Shown piece by piece: positions 11,607 to 17,230 of a DNA stretch of 23,205 bases. How positions within the stretch are numbered: the first letter of the stretch is position 1; each line of letters opens with the position of its first letter. Both the position numbers and the translations under genes were made by a program. Origin of the DNA: JBBTVO01 sp038058335. GTDB lineage: Bacteria; Patescibacteriota; Microgenomatia; Levybacterales; UBA12049. Location of the stretch: positions 1-23,205 of the forward strand of contig JBBUBI010000051.1 in NCBI GenBank assembly GCA_038058335.1, read 5' to 3'. Below the pieces are notes generated by a model that saw only the letters and a list, made by a program, of their open reading frames with translations, was not told the DNA's origin and made no database searches.

Positions 11607-12524
11607 ATGGGAAAAATAAGAGTAAAAACTTTCGGCTCGCCGGAGCAGGAAGAACAAGAAAAGAAAAAATCCAAAGAAAAAAGAGAGGCAAAAAAGACCC
11701 GTCTCGACTCGGTCGACCCGCTTCGCCGCGAGACGAGTCCGAGGCGTATGGCTAAAGCGCCTGGCTTAAGGGGCGGGCAAAGAGTCATGACAGTTGGCCC
11801 CAGCGAGGAAGAAATAGCTCGGTTATCAGATCTCAGTTCTCAGTCCTCAGATTCCGGTCAATCAGTCGACCAGTCAACGGACAAACAGAAGACCGGCAAA
11901 CAAAAATCCGACAACCGAAAACAGAAAACCGATAACAAAAAGAGAAGATCTAAGAGATACCAAACGACCGTTCAAATGCTTGATAAATCAAAGACTTATT
12001 CGATGAGCGATGCTCTTGACCTGTTGGGTAAATTTCAAAAAGCAAAATTTGATGAAACAGTCGAGCTTCATTTAAATACAATCAAAACGGGAATTTTGGG
12101 AAACTTTACTCTCCCCCACGGAACCGGCAAAAAAACAAGAGTCGCAATTGCCGACGAAAAACTAATTGCAGAAATCGAAACGGGAAAATTAGATTTTGAT
12201 ATTTTGCTCGCCAAACCAGACATGATGCCAAAGCTTGCGCGTGTTGCCAAAATATTAGGACCAAAAGGTCTTATGCCAAATCCAAAAAACGGAACTATTA
12301 CTCAAAACCCGGAGGCTCTTATCAAAAAATACGAGGCAGGACAAGTTTCTTTTAAGACTGAAGCAAAATCACCTTTAATTCATTTAACTGTTGGAAAATT
12401 TTCTTTTGGAGATAAAAAACTTGCCGACAATATAAATGTAATTCTAGAAGCTGTAAAGCCGGAAAATATCCAAAAGGCGGTACTTAAAACTACAATGTCT
12501 CCAGCAGTTAAGCTTAAGTTATAA
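11607..12524 (+). CDS. rplA: 50S ribosomal protein L1 with a long N-terminal extension
   Basis: The last about 185 residues are a normal L1 (uL1): DKSKTYSMSDALDLL, KFDETVELHLN, ILGPKGLMPNPKNGTIT, then VKPENIQKAVLKTTMSPAVKL. L1 binds the 23S rRNA stalk at the ribosomal E site. The total of 305 residues exceeds the usual 230. The extra N-terminal region of about 110 residues is highly charged (EQEEQEKKKSKEKREAKKT). One part is encoded by a palindrome (11700-11735) and another by a word repeat (11832-11945) giving Ser/Gln/Asp/Lys-rich sequence. AAAGGAG lies 4 nt before the ATG, which supports this start. Charged extensions of L1 may be a lineage trait, but the repeat-derived parts look recent. 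Confidence 0.95.
   Translation: MGKIRVKTFGSPEQEEQEKKKSKEKREAKKTRLDSVDPLRRETSPRRMAKAPGLRGGQRVMTVGPSEEEIARLSDLSSQSSDSGQSVDQSTDKQKTGKQKSDNRKQKTDNKKRRSKRYQTTVQMLDKSKTYSMSDALDLLGKFQKAKFDETVELHLNTIKTGILGNFTLPHGTGKKTRVAIADEKLIAEIETGKLDFDILLAKPDMMPKLARVAKILGPKGLMPNPKNGTITQNPEALIKKYEAGQVSFKTEAKSPLIHLTVGKFSFGDKKLADNINVILEAVKPENIQKAVLKTTMSPAVKLKL
11700..11735 (+). repeat. CGTCTCG/CGAGACG palindrome inside rplA
   Basis: 7-bp inverted arms around a GC-rich centre, read in frame as part of RLDSVDPLRRETS in the N-terminal extension of L1. Base composition is visibly richer in GC than the rest of the gene. Confidence 0.6.
11832..11945 (+). repeat. CTCAGT/CCGATAAC word repeat inside rplA
   Basis: The coding strand runs from TCTCAGTTCTCAGTCC words through GACCAGTCAACGG to CCGAAAACAGAAAACCG words. 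These are the same words that fill the noncoding regions 16488-16556 and 16935-17230. Here they are open in the L1 frame and encode SSQSSDSGQSVDQSTDK and KSDNRKQKTDNK. Confidence 0.65.
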
Positions 12525-12594
12525 AAGTACCATGCCTGCCCCGTTTAATCGCTCTTTAACTTACCCACCCCCTCGCCCGCTGGCTTTCTTGTTA

Positions 12595-12618
12595 GAGCTT
12601 AGGAGCTTAGGAGCTTAG
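12595..12618 (+). repeat. Three tandem copies of GAGCTTAG
   Basis: An 8-bp unit repeated three times without error, ending at the left inverted repeat of the RAYT element. Confidence 0.8.
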
Positions 12619-13367
12619 GGACGGTCCTAGGACTAATTGATTTAGTAGTCCAAACTAAGCATAATTTTTATTCTTCCTTCTTAAATATTTCTTATTTGCC
12701 ATAGTAGAGAATTTGTTTGTTCCAAAAACCGCTTCTTCCTTTTCAAATAACCTATCAATTTTTACAAATTTTCTAGAATACCATCGTAGATAAATTTCTC
12801 GTAAGCTTTTTGTGTTCTCTTTATCTCTCCCACCAAGCGAATAATATCTTCATCCAGAAGACTGGCCGGTTCTTTTCCCACCGCTTCCCGTATACTACTA
12901 AATTTGTACAGCATCGGGTCACTCACCAGTCCTGCACTAACAGGGTTAAGATAAATGTATTGCGAGAGTTTTAAAAAGTACTCATTATTTTCGATCAAAA
13001 TGCTCTTGAATCTATTTTGAAAAACAGGCCCCACACGCTTATAAGTACGATTAAAATACATTGAGTAACTTGTTGTAAGCGATGACATAATTTTTGATAT
13101 AGGTGACTTCCGTGTTTGTATTGAAATATGGAAGTGATTTGGCATTAAGCAAACACAGTAGATTGAATGGTCGTATTTCTTCTTCAGCTCTTTAAGCTTC
13201 TTTAAAAAGAACAGATAATCCCTCTCTGAAAGAAAAATAGGCTGTTTATTTACGCCTCTATTGAAAACGTGGTAGAAAGCATTCTCAAAAATGAATCGTG
13301 GACCTCTAGGCATAAGAAAACTATTGCATATCTGGGTTGATATGTCAATACTTCTAAGGACCGTCCC
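12618..13367. mobile_element. RAYT transposase unit bounded by 11-bp inverted repeats
   Basis: GGGACGGTCCT at 12618-12628 and its exact reverse complement AGGACCGTCCC at 13357-13367 bracket the transposase gene. The left end continues into the palindrome GTCCTAGGAC (12624-12633). The unit lies between the end of rplA and the end of the glycosyltransferase gene, 20 nt past the latter's stop. The 237 nt between rplA and the transposase stop hold no other gene. No clear target duplication is visible. Confidence 0.65.
12762..13313 (-). CDS. REP-associated tyrosine transposase (Y1/IS200-like)
   Basis: Single-strand transposase of the RAYT/TnpA-REP branch of the IS200/IS605 family, 183 residues from the ATG at 13313. 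The HUH motif is HFH (residues 60-62, in CLMPNHFHI). The GPVFQNRFKS segment (95-104) and KLSQYIYLNPVSAGLV (115-130, likely catalytic Tyr119) follow. The N-terminus MPRGPRFIFENAFYHVFNRG is characteristic. The longer reading frame from 13505 only runs back over the neighbouring glycosyltransferase gene. Members of this family are known to process REP palindromes; this genome has many short palindromes, making it a candidate agent. No frameshift is present and the gene looks intact. Confidence 0.9.
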   Translation of the reverse strand: MPRGPRFIFENAFYHVFNRGVNKQPIFLSERDYLFFLKKLKELKKKYDHSIYCVCLMPNHFHISIQTRKSPISKIMSSLTTSYSMYFNRTYKRVGPVFQNRFKSILIENNEYFLKLSQYIYLNPVSAGLVSDPMLYKFSSIREAVGKEPASLLDEDIIRLVGEIKRTQKAYEKFIYDGILENL

Positions 13368-13386
13368 ATTTGTCTTTGTTGTCTGT

Positions 13387-14724
13387 TTACTTTCTTTTTG
13401 CCCTATCGCTGACGAAAACATCCCCTGCAATCGGAAGCCTGAATCCAGAACCCTCTTTTTCGCCCCACTTCGGACGTCCTCCGTACTTGGTAAGAACCTC
13501 GTCATAGTACCTTACATGCTGATCCGCGATTATTTCCCAGGCAAATCTGTCTCTCGTATCTTGCATTGATCTTTCTCTTATTTCTCTTGCGGTCTCCCCG
13601 GGAAGATTTAAAACTTTGTTTATCGCCCGGGCAAGGCTATCAGAGTCCGAAGGCTTTGCCATAAAATCACGAAGATCGTCGCCTATTGCTTCATCCTGTC
13701 CTCTTATATCTGTACAAACAACTAGTGTGCCACAGCTTCTTGCCTCGGCAATCGTTCTGTTAAATCCCTCCCCTCCTATGGACGGCGCAGCGACCACATC
13801 TGCGCTTCTGTAGGCTCGGGCAAGATCATCTTTTGATAAAATTCCAAGAAATTCCACATCGGGTATCTCTTTTTTTTTAACCAATTCTTTTAGATGTTCT
13901 GTTACGTATCCTTTTCCGGCAATTTTAAGCTTAAGATTATCAAATCCTACTCTTCTGAGAGAAGCATAAGCTTCCAAAAGATATTCAAGCCCTTTTCTTC
14001 TGTCGTGTCTTCCTGCAAAAAAGATTGTTTTCCGACCGTCATTCCACTGCTCAAATTTTGGACCATCCGGTGTAAAAAAATCTATATCAATTCCGTTATA
14101 AATCACTCTATAGTCGGCGGGAGACATTTCGTTCCAAAACTCCGCAGTGCCGTGAGAAACCGCAATCCTTCCGCTTAAGGCTTTTTCGATTGTATTTACA
14201 TATCCCATTGTAAGTCCTATCGGAATACCGTATCTAAACTTAGGCCTTCTTATTGATTTTGCTAAAACTTTGTAAAATTTGGCCAGAGTATCCAAGCCCC
14301 CCGGCGGAGAACCCGCATGAAATTGCCCTATCACTGGAACTATCCTTCTCTCATCTTCATCTTTGGGAATAGCAGAATAAACAGTATGCGAAGAGTTTGG
14401 CACAGCCGGTTCCTGAGAAAGGATAATATGGGGCTTTACTTCCATAAGTATGTCTCTTGCTCTGCGCTTATCAAAGGTAATTGCTGCCTCAGCCTCAGTC
14501 CCAATAGCAGAAATACTAAGCGTTCTGCCTAAATTATAATCTGCTCTATCGGTTTTCCTATCTTTATTCACAGGACCAAGCGTTTTCACCACACAACCCA
14601 GATCTTTAAGATGCGGAGCTAACTCCTGAATAAAAACACTTACTCCTGAGGGATAGTCAGTCCTTATAGGATAGGGCGAATGAATTAAAACTCTAAGATT
14701 AGACTGTCTTTCTGGGCTTATCAC
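13387..14724 (-). CDS. GT4-family glycosyltransferase
   Basis: Retaining GT-B glycosyltransferase, 445 residues. The N-terminal domain starts at LRVLIHSPYPIRTDYPSGVSVF with the glycine-containing acceptor loop. The C-terminal donor domain shows FFAGRHDRRKGLEYLLEAY and GGEGFNRTIAEARSCGT (near residues 315-330), the family E-x7-E region with its first Glu replaced by the GEGFNRTI context. The pattern is closest to phosphatidylinositol mannosyltransferase-like enzymes, which transfer sugars to lipid carriers or glycans on the cytoplasmic face. The start codon is GTG, 6 nt after a TAAAAT -10 box. The last 30 residues, rich in Lys/Arg, lie just before the RAYT element. Confidence 0.88.
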   Translation of the reverse strand: MISPERQSNLRVLIHSPYPIRTDYPSGVSVFIQELAPHLKDLGCVVKTLGPVNKDRKTDRADYNLGRTLSISAIGTEAEAAITFDKRRARDILMEVKPHIILSQEPAVPNSSHTVYSAIPKDEDERRIVPVIGQFHAGSPPGGLDTLAKFYKVLAKSIRRPKFRYGIPIGLTMGYVNTIEKALSGRIAVSHGTAEFWNEMSPADYRVIYNGIDIDFFTPDGPKFEQWNDGRKTIFFAGRHDRRKGLEYLLEAYASLRRVGFDNLKLKIAGKGYVTEHLKELVKKKEIPDVEFLGILSKDDLARAYRSADVVAAPSIGGEGFNRTIAEARSCGTLVVCTDIRGQDEAIGDDLRDFMAKPSDSDSLARAINKVLNLPGETAREIRERSMQDTRDRFAWEIIADQHVRYYDEVLTKYGGRPKWGEKEGSGFRLPIAGDVFVSDRAKRK

Positions 14725-14730
14725 GAGTGG

Positions 14731-14759
14731 ATTTTAGCATTTATCCGAATAAGTTTCAA
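14731..14759 (-). promoter_or_regulatory. Promoter of the glycosyltransferase gene, leaderless GTG start
   Basis: On the minus strand TTGAAA (14754-14759), exactly 17 bp, TAAAAT (14731-14736), then 6 nt to the GTG at 14724. Both hexamers match consensus at 5 of 6. No Shine-Dalgarno sequence fits. Confidence 0.65.
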
Positions 14760-14772
14760 GGAAAAAAACTTC

Positions 14773-14801
14773 TTGACTTAATCCAATGACTTTGCTAAAC
14801 T
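14773..14801 (+). promoter_or_regulatory. Promoter of rplJ-rplL
   Basis: TTGACT (14773-14778), 17 bp, and the extended -10 TGC-TAAACT (14793-14801). Transcription would start just before the L10 leader motif. It is back to back with the glycosyltransferase promoter. Confidence 0.6.
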
Positions 14802-14805
14802 TACA

Positions 14806-14880
14806 AAACCTAAGACAGCAGGAGTTCAGCAACTAGCAATTAGTAGCTAGCAACTAGAACATAAATACTTGCCGAGGAAA
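14806..14880 (+). ncRNA. Ribosomal protein L10 leader (autoregulatory mRNA element)
   Basis: CCTAAGACAGCAGG (14809-14822) and CTTGCCGAGG (14868-14877) are the two conserved halves of the L10 leader internal-loop region to which the L10(L12)4 complex binds in other bacteria. The arm between them, GTTC...GAAC, is filled by the TAGCAACTAG-type dispersed repeat (CTAGC/GCTAG stem). The element lies between the rplJ promoter and an intrinsic terminator, the layout expected for attenuation. Confidence 0.75.
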
Positions 14881-14897
14881 ATAACTAAACACTAATT

Positions 14898-14916
14898 ACT
14901 AGTGGCTAGTTGCTAA
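14898..14916. repeat. Second copy of the ACTAGTGGCTAGTTGCTAA repeat
   Basis: These 19 nt are identical to 10147-10165. The copy lies between the L10 leader and the attenuator and could pair with the related CTAGCAACTAG in the leader, offering an alternative antiterminator structure. Confidence 0.7.
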
Positions 14917-14919
14917 TAT

Positions 14920-14942
14920 ACTCTCTTAGGAGAGTTTTTTTT
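14920..14942 (+). terminator. Intrinsic terminator/attenuator before rplJ
   Basis: ACTCTC-TTAG-GAGAGT followed directly by eight T. It stands between promoter and gene on the coding strand, so it should act as a regulated attenuator of rplJ-rplL. Confidence 0.8.
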
Positions 14943-14972
14943 ATTTTCCTTAAGACATAGAATAATAAATAA

Positions 14973-14998
14973 TCCTTCCGAAGCTTTAGCGAAGGAGG
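14973..14998 (+). promoter_or_regulatory. Repeat-derived hairpin overlapping the rplJ ribosome binding site
   Basis: TCCTTC (14973-14978) pairs with GAAGGA (14991-14996), and the latter includes half of the Shine-Dalgarno sequence AAGGAGG (14992-14998). The loop CGAAGCTTTAGC matches the end of nusG. The spacing from AAGGAGG to the ATG is 13 nt, longer than usual. Confidence 0.5.
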
Positions 14999-15011
14999 AT
15001 AAATAAATAAT

Positions 15012-15584
15012 ATGAATGACATAGACAAAAAGCCCACTTCGCCCCGACAAGTCGGGGCTTCGAGGGCCAAGAAAGAACAAATAGTTGCAAAACTATCAGA
15101 AAAAATCGAAAAAGCCAAAGGTATAGTTTTTACCAACTACCAAGGCTTAACCCACAAACAGCTTGAGAGCCTTAAGAAATCTCTTAAATTTTTAAATGCC
15201 GAGCTTGTTGTAGCCAAGAATACCTTGCTCAAGCTATCGCTTGAAAAGTCAAATGTCAAAAGTCAAATGTCAAAAGTAGATTCTGCTTTGCAGAATCCAA
15301 CAGCAGCGCTTTTTGTCTACGATGATGTAATTGCTCCTCTTAAACAAATTGCCAAAACCTTGAAATTGCTAGGTCTTCCTACTATTAAATTTGGCATTCT
15401 AGATAATCAAGCGCTTACAAGTGATCAACTGCTAAAATTAGCTATGCTCCCCTCTCGCGCAGTATTGCTTGCTCAAGTTGTAAGCGGATTAAAATCTCCT
15501 ATTTTTGGTTTGCATAGAGCACTCAGTTGGAACTTTCAGAAGCTGGTTATGACACTTTCAGCTATACAGCAGAAAAAGAATTAA
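15012..15584 (+). CDS. rplJ: 50S ribosomal protein L10
   Basis: L10 (uL10), the base of the L7/L12 stalk. Core motifs are KKEQIVAKLSEKIEKAKGIVFTNYQGLTHKQLE, LVVAKNTLLKLSL and PTAALFVYDDVIAPLKQ, followed by LPSRAVLLAQVVSGLKSPI and a C-terminal helix for L12 dimers. At 190 residues it exceeds the usual 165-175. The extra sequence comes from a palindrome-encoded N-terminal patch (SPRQVGAS) and a repeat-encoded insert (EKSNVKSQMSKVDSALQ) at the position before the PTA motif. It is preceded by its own promoter, L10 leader and attenuator, and followed by rplL. Confidence 0.96.
   Translation: MNDIDKKPTSPRQVGASRAKKEQIVAKLSEKIEKAKGIVFTNYQGLTHKQLESLKKSLKFLNAELVVAKNTLLKLSLEKSNVKSQMSKVDSALQNPTAALFVYDDVIAPLKQIAKTLKLLGLPTIKFGILDNQALTSDQLLKLAMLPSRAVLLAQVVSGLKSPIFGLHRALSWNFQKLVMTLSAIQQKKN
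15041..15058 (+). repeat. GCCCCGAC-AA-GTCGGGGC palindrome inside rplJ
   Basis: A perfect 8-bp stem with a 2-nt loop near the 5' end of the coding sequence, read in frame as SPRQVGA. It could also form in the mRNA close to the start codon. Confidence 0.75.
15244..15297 (+). repeat. 14-bp tandem repeat plus hairpin inside rplJ
   Basis: AGTCAAATGTCAAA is repeated about 2.3 times, then GATTCTGC-TTT-GCAGAATC (15279-15297) forms a perfect 8-bp stem. Together they encode an insert that conserved L10 proteins do not need, without breaking the frame. Confidence 0.75.
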
Positions 15585-15660
15585 GATTTAAGAAATAAGA
15601 ATTAAGAATATTCGTAAATCGTAGCTCATAGATCATAAATCGTAAATCAACTATTAAATA
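15585..15660. repeat. AAATCGTA/AGAATTAAG word repeat between rplJ and rplL
   Basis: Short words (AAGAATTAAGAAT, CGTAAATCGTA, CATAAATCGTAAATC) repeat with small changes. It resembles the other word-repeat spacers in style but uses a different word. Confidence 0.5.
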
Positions 15661-15683
15661 TATTTAGAAGGTGGTGATAAAAT

Positions 15684-16085
15684 ATGGCAGATAAAAAATT
15701 ATCAAAAGACGATTTAATAAAAGCGGTTGAAGAAATGTCAGTTCTTGAACTTTCAGACTTTGTAAAAGCGCTTGAAGAAAAATTCGGAGTTAGCGCTCAA
15801 ATCGCGTCAAACGCGACTGCGGCAATGGCAAATACTGCAGCAGGAAGCGACGCGGAACCGAAGGAAGAGCAAACAGTATTCAATGTTGTAGTTGCAAGTT
15901 CGGGAGCAAATAAAATTTCAGTTATTAAAGCGCTAAGAGAGTTAGTTCCAACTCTAGGACTTAAAGAGGCAAAAGATTTGGTAGATGCGGCGCCAAAAGA
16001 GGTGATCACCCAAGTCAACAAGAAAACAGCAGAAGAAGCTCGCGAAAAGCTTACCGCTGCGGGAGCGACAGTAGAGCTGAAGTAA
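15684..16085 (+). CDS. rplL: 50S ribosomal protein L7/L12
   Basis: L7/L12 (bL12), 133 residues. The N-terminal dimerisation domain (DDLIKAVEEMSVLELSDFVK) is followed by an Ala-rich hinge (NATAAMANTAAGSDAEPKEE). The C-terminal factor-binding domain is FNVVVASSGANKISVIKALR, LGLKEAKDLVDAAPKEV and EEAREKLTAAGATVELK. It recruits elongation factors to the ribosome. A strong Shine-Dalgarno sequence (AAGGTGGTGA, 6 nt before the ATG) fits the high translation needed for four or six copies per ribosome. It is the best ribosome binding site in the window. Confidence 0.97.
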   Translation: MADKKLSKDDLIKAVEEMSVLELSDFVKALEEKFGVSAQIASNATAAMANTAAGSDAEPKEEQTVFNVVVASSGANKISVIKALRELVPTLGLKEAKDLVDAAPKEVITQVNKKTAEEAREKLTAAGATVELK

Positions 16086-16099
16086 ACTATGTCCATCCG

Positions 16100-16153
16100 C
16101 GTAGTTCTGCGGCACAGTCAAACGTGCCAGTCGCGTTTGACGCTACGTAATTT
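16100..16153 (+). terminator. Probable rplL terminator hairpin
   Basis: GTCAAACG (16117-16124) pairs perfectly with CGTTTGAC (16134-16141), nested within CGTAG (16100-16104)/CTACG (16143-16147). The following T run is short (TAATTTT), so termination is likely but not certain. Confidence 0.5.
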
Positions 16154-16190
16154 TCTGCGCTATTCTACGATAACCCAATCAAATTGGGGC

Positions 16191-16260
16191 TTGACAACTA
16201 ATGCTATGGTTTGTTATTTTGTATATAGTTAATCATTATATTGATTAGTATAAATATAGT
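16191..16260 (+). promoter_or_regulatory. Promoter region and possible operator of the HTH gene
   Basis: A perfect TTGACA (16191-16196) is followed after 18 bp by TATTTT (16215-16220). A second -10 candidate, TATAGT (16255-16260), lies 9 nt before the ATG. Between them TAATCA (16230-16235) and TGATTA (16242-16247) form an inverted repeat, a candidate site for autoregulation. Confidence 0.5.
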
Positions 16261-16269
16261 CTCAAGCGT

Positions 16270-16485
16270 ATGGCAGATCAAACTCTATCAATCAGTAATC
16301 TTCCAGACCTTCTAACCGTTAGAGAAGTTGCCCAAATCTTACGAGTGTCTCCCCTTACAATTAAGCGCTGGGGCAAAAGAGGAAAACTTCCTGCAATAAG
16401 AATCAATTCCCGAGGAGACAGGCGCTACAAAAAAGAAGCAGTCCTCTGGCTTTTGGGAATTGCGCAAAAAAGTGAGTCACTCTAG
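16270..16485 (+). CDS. Excisionase-family helix-turn-helix DNA-binding protein
   Basis: Small protein of 71 residues with a MerR-like winged HTH of the excisionase/HTH_17 type: LTVREVAQILRVSPLTIKRW (15-34), then GKLPAIRINSRGDRRYKKE, the wing. Such proteins act as recombination directionality factors or small regulators. No integrase lies nearby, so a regulatory role is more likely. The upstream region has a consensus -35 and an inverted repeat that could be its own operator. Target genes are unknown. Confidence 0.82.
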   Translation: MADQTLSISNLPDLLTVREVAQILRVSPLTIKRWGKRGKLPAIRINSRGDRRYKKEAVLWLLGIAQKSESL

Positions 16486-16487
16486 CT

Positions 16488-16556
16488 CCCTCGGTTATCT
16501 GTTCTCCGTTTTCGGTTTTCTGATAATTGTCTCTCAGTTTTTCTGTTTATCAGGTG
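16488..16556. repeat. CTGTTCTCCG/TTTTCGG word repeat, short block
   Basis: Made of TCTGTT, TTTTCGG, TTTTCTG and TCTCAG words. It covers the stop codon and last codons of the converging four-helix-bundle gene. The same words in reverse orientation occur at 16935-17230 and inside rplA. Confidence 0.6.
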
Positions 16557-16924
16557 AATTTTTGCCAGGAAGATATAAGCTTGTTTAATTTTTTTGAGAG
16601 AATTTTGTATTTATCTATTAGATAATCGCAGTCTTTCAAATTTATCCTGGTATAGTGTTCCGCTACAATTTTTATCTCCCTTATATGAGTTATTACTTCG
16701 TCGGATGAACCCAGAGCCATTGATAAGAATCGACAGAATTCTCTTGGAGATCTTTTCTTACCGAAGCCTTCTGCAATTTGAGGAGCGATTTTTTCCCCAG
16801 CTTCGCTTACCTGATACCTTAATCTTCTATGATTTTGTGGTAAAAGGTTGACTAATTTATAAAGCGCCCTAAGCAATTCAAGAGATAAATTATAAATTTC
16901 TAAATCTGTAACATCTTTAATCAT
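16550..16924 (-). CDS. Four-helix-bundle protein (23S rRNA intervening-sequence protein family)
   Basis: 124 residues of the S23/IVP-like four-helix family: DLEIYNLSLELLRALYKLVN, LRYQVSEAGEKIAPQIAEGFG, then SPREFCRFLSMALGSSDEVI and a fourth helix LIDKYKILSKKLNKLI. First found in intervening sequences of 23S rRNA genes, the family is frequent as stand-alone genes in many bacteria; its function is unknown. The gene converges on the HTH gene, and its stop lies at the edge of a word repeat (KFT then TGA). Its upstream side is also bounded by the same repeat family, so the gene is flanked by repeats on both sides. Confidence 0.87.
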   Translation of the reverse strand: MIKDVTDLEIYNLSLELLRALYKLVNLLPQNHRRLRYQVSEAGEKIAPQIAEGFGKKRSPREFCRFLSMALGSSDEVITHIREIKIVAEHYTRINLKDCDYLIDKYKILSKKLNKLISSWQKFT

Positions 16925-16934
16925 AAGCTTATTC

Positions 16935-17230
16935 TAACTGATTAACAGGCTAACTGACAAACTTCTGTTATCCGTTCTCTGTCTTCGGTCTTCAGATACT
17001 AGTTTAATCTGTTTTCAGTTAATCAGTCTATTAACTATTAATAACAACCGGATAACCGAACAACCGAGTGACCAAAAACTGACAACTGAGAACCGAAAAC
17101 CGATAACGTCCTGTCATCTGTTCTCTGTCAACTGTTTTCTGATTCCAGTCCTTCCGTGAATCAGTTAACCGGTAAACCGAAAACTGATTAACAAAATTCC
17201 GACAACCGACAACTGAAAACCGATAACTGG
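16935..17230. repeat. Long strand-alternating word-repeat region
   Basis: About 300 nt without a gene, built from CTGTTATCCG/TCTGTCTTCGG words that switch to CCGATAACTG/AACCGAAAACTG words, back to CATCTGTTCTCTGTC, and again to AACCGACAACTGAAAACCG. Because one set is the reverse complement of the other, the region can fold into several large stem-loops. It ends exactly at the stop of the giant gene. Confidence 0.7.

Noticed and set aside
12762..13505. Longer RAYT start at 13505
   Set aside because: The extra 64 residues are the opposite-strand-independent overlap with the glycosyltransferase coding end and right inverted repeat; the family N-terminus MPRGPRF begins at 13313.
16270..16485. Integrative element inferred from the excisionase-type gene
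   Set aside because: No integrase or attachment repeats are visible; such HTH proteins are often plain regulators.
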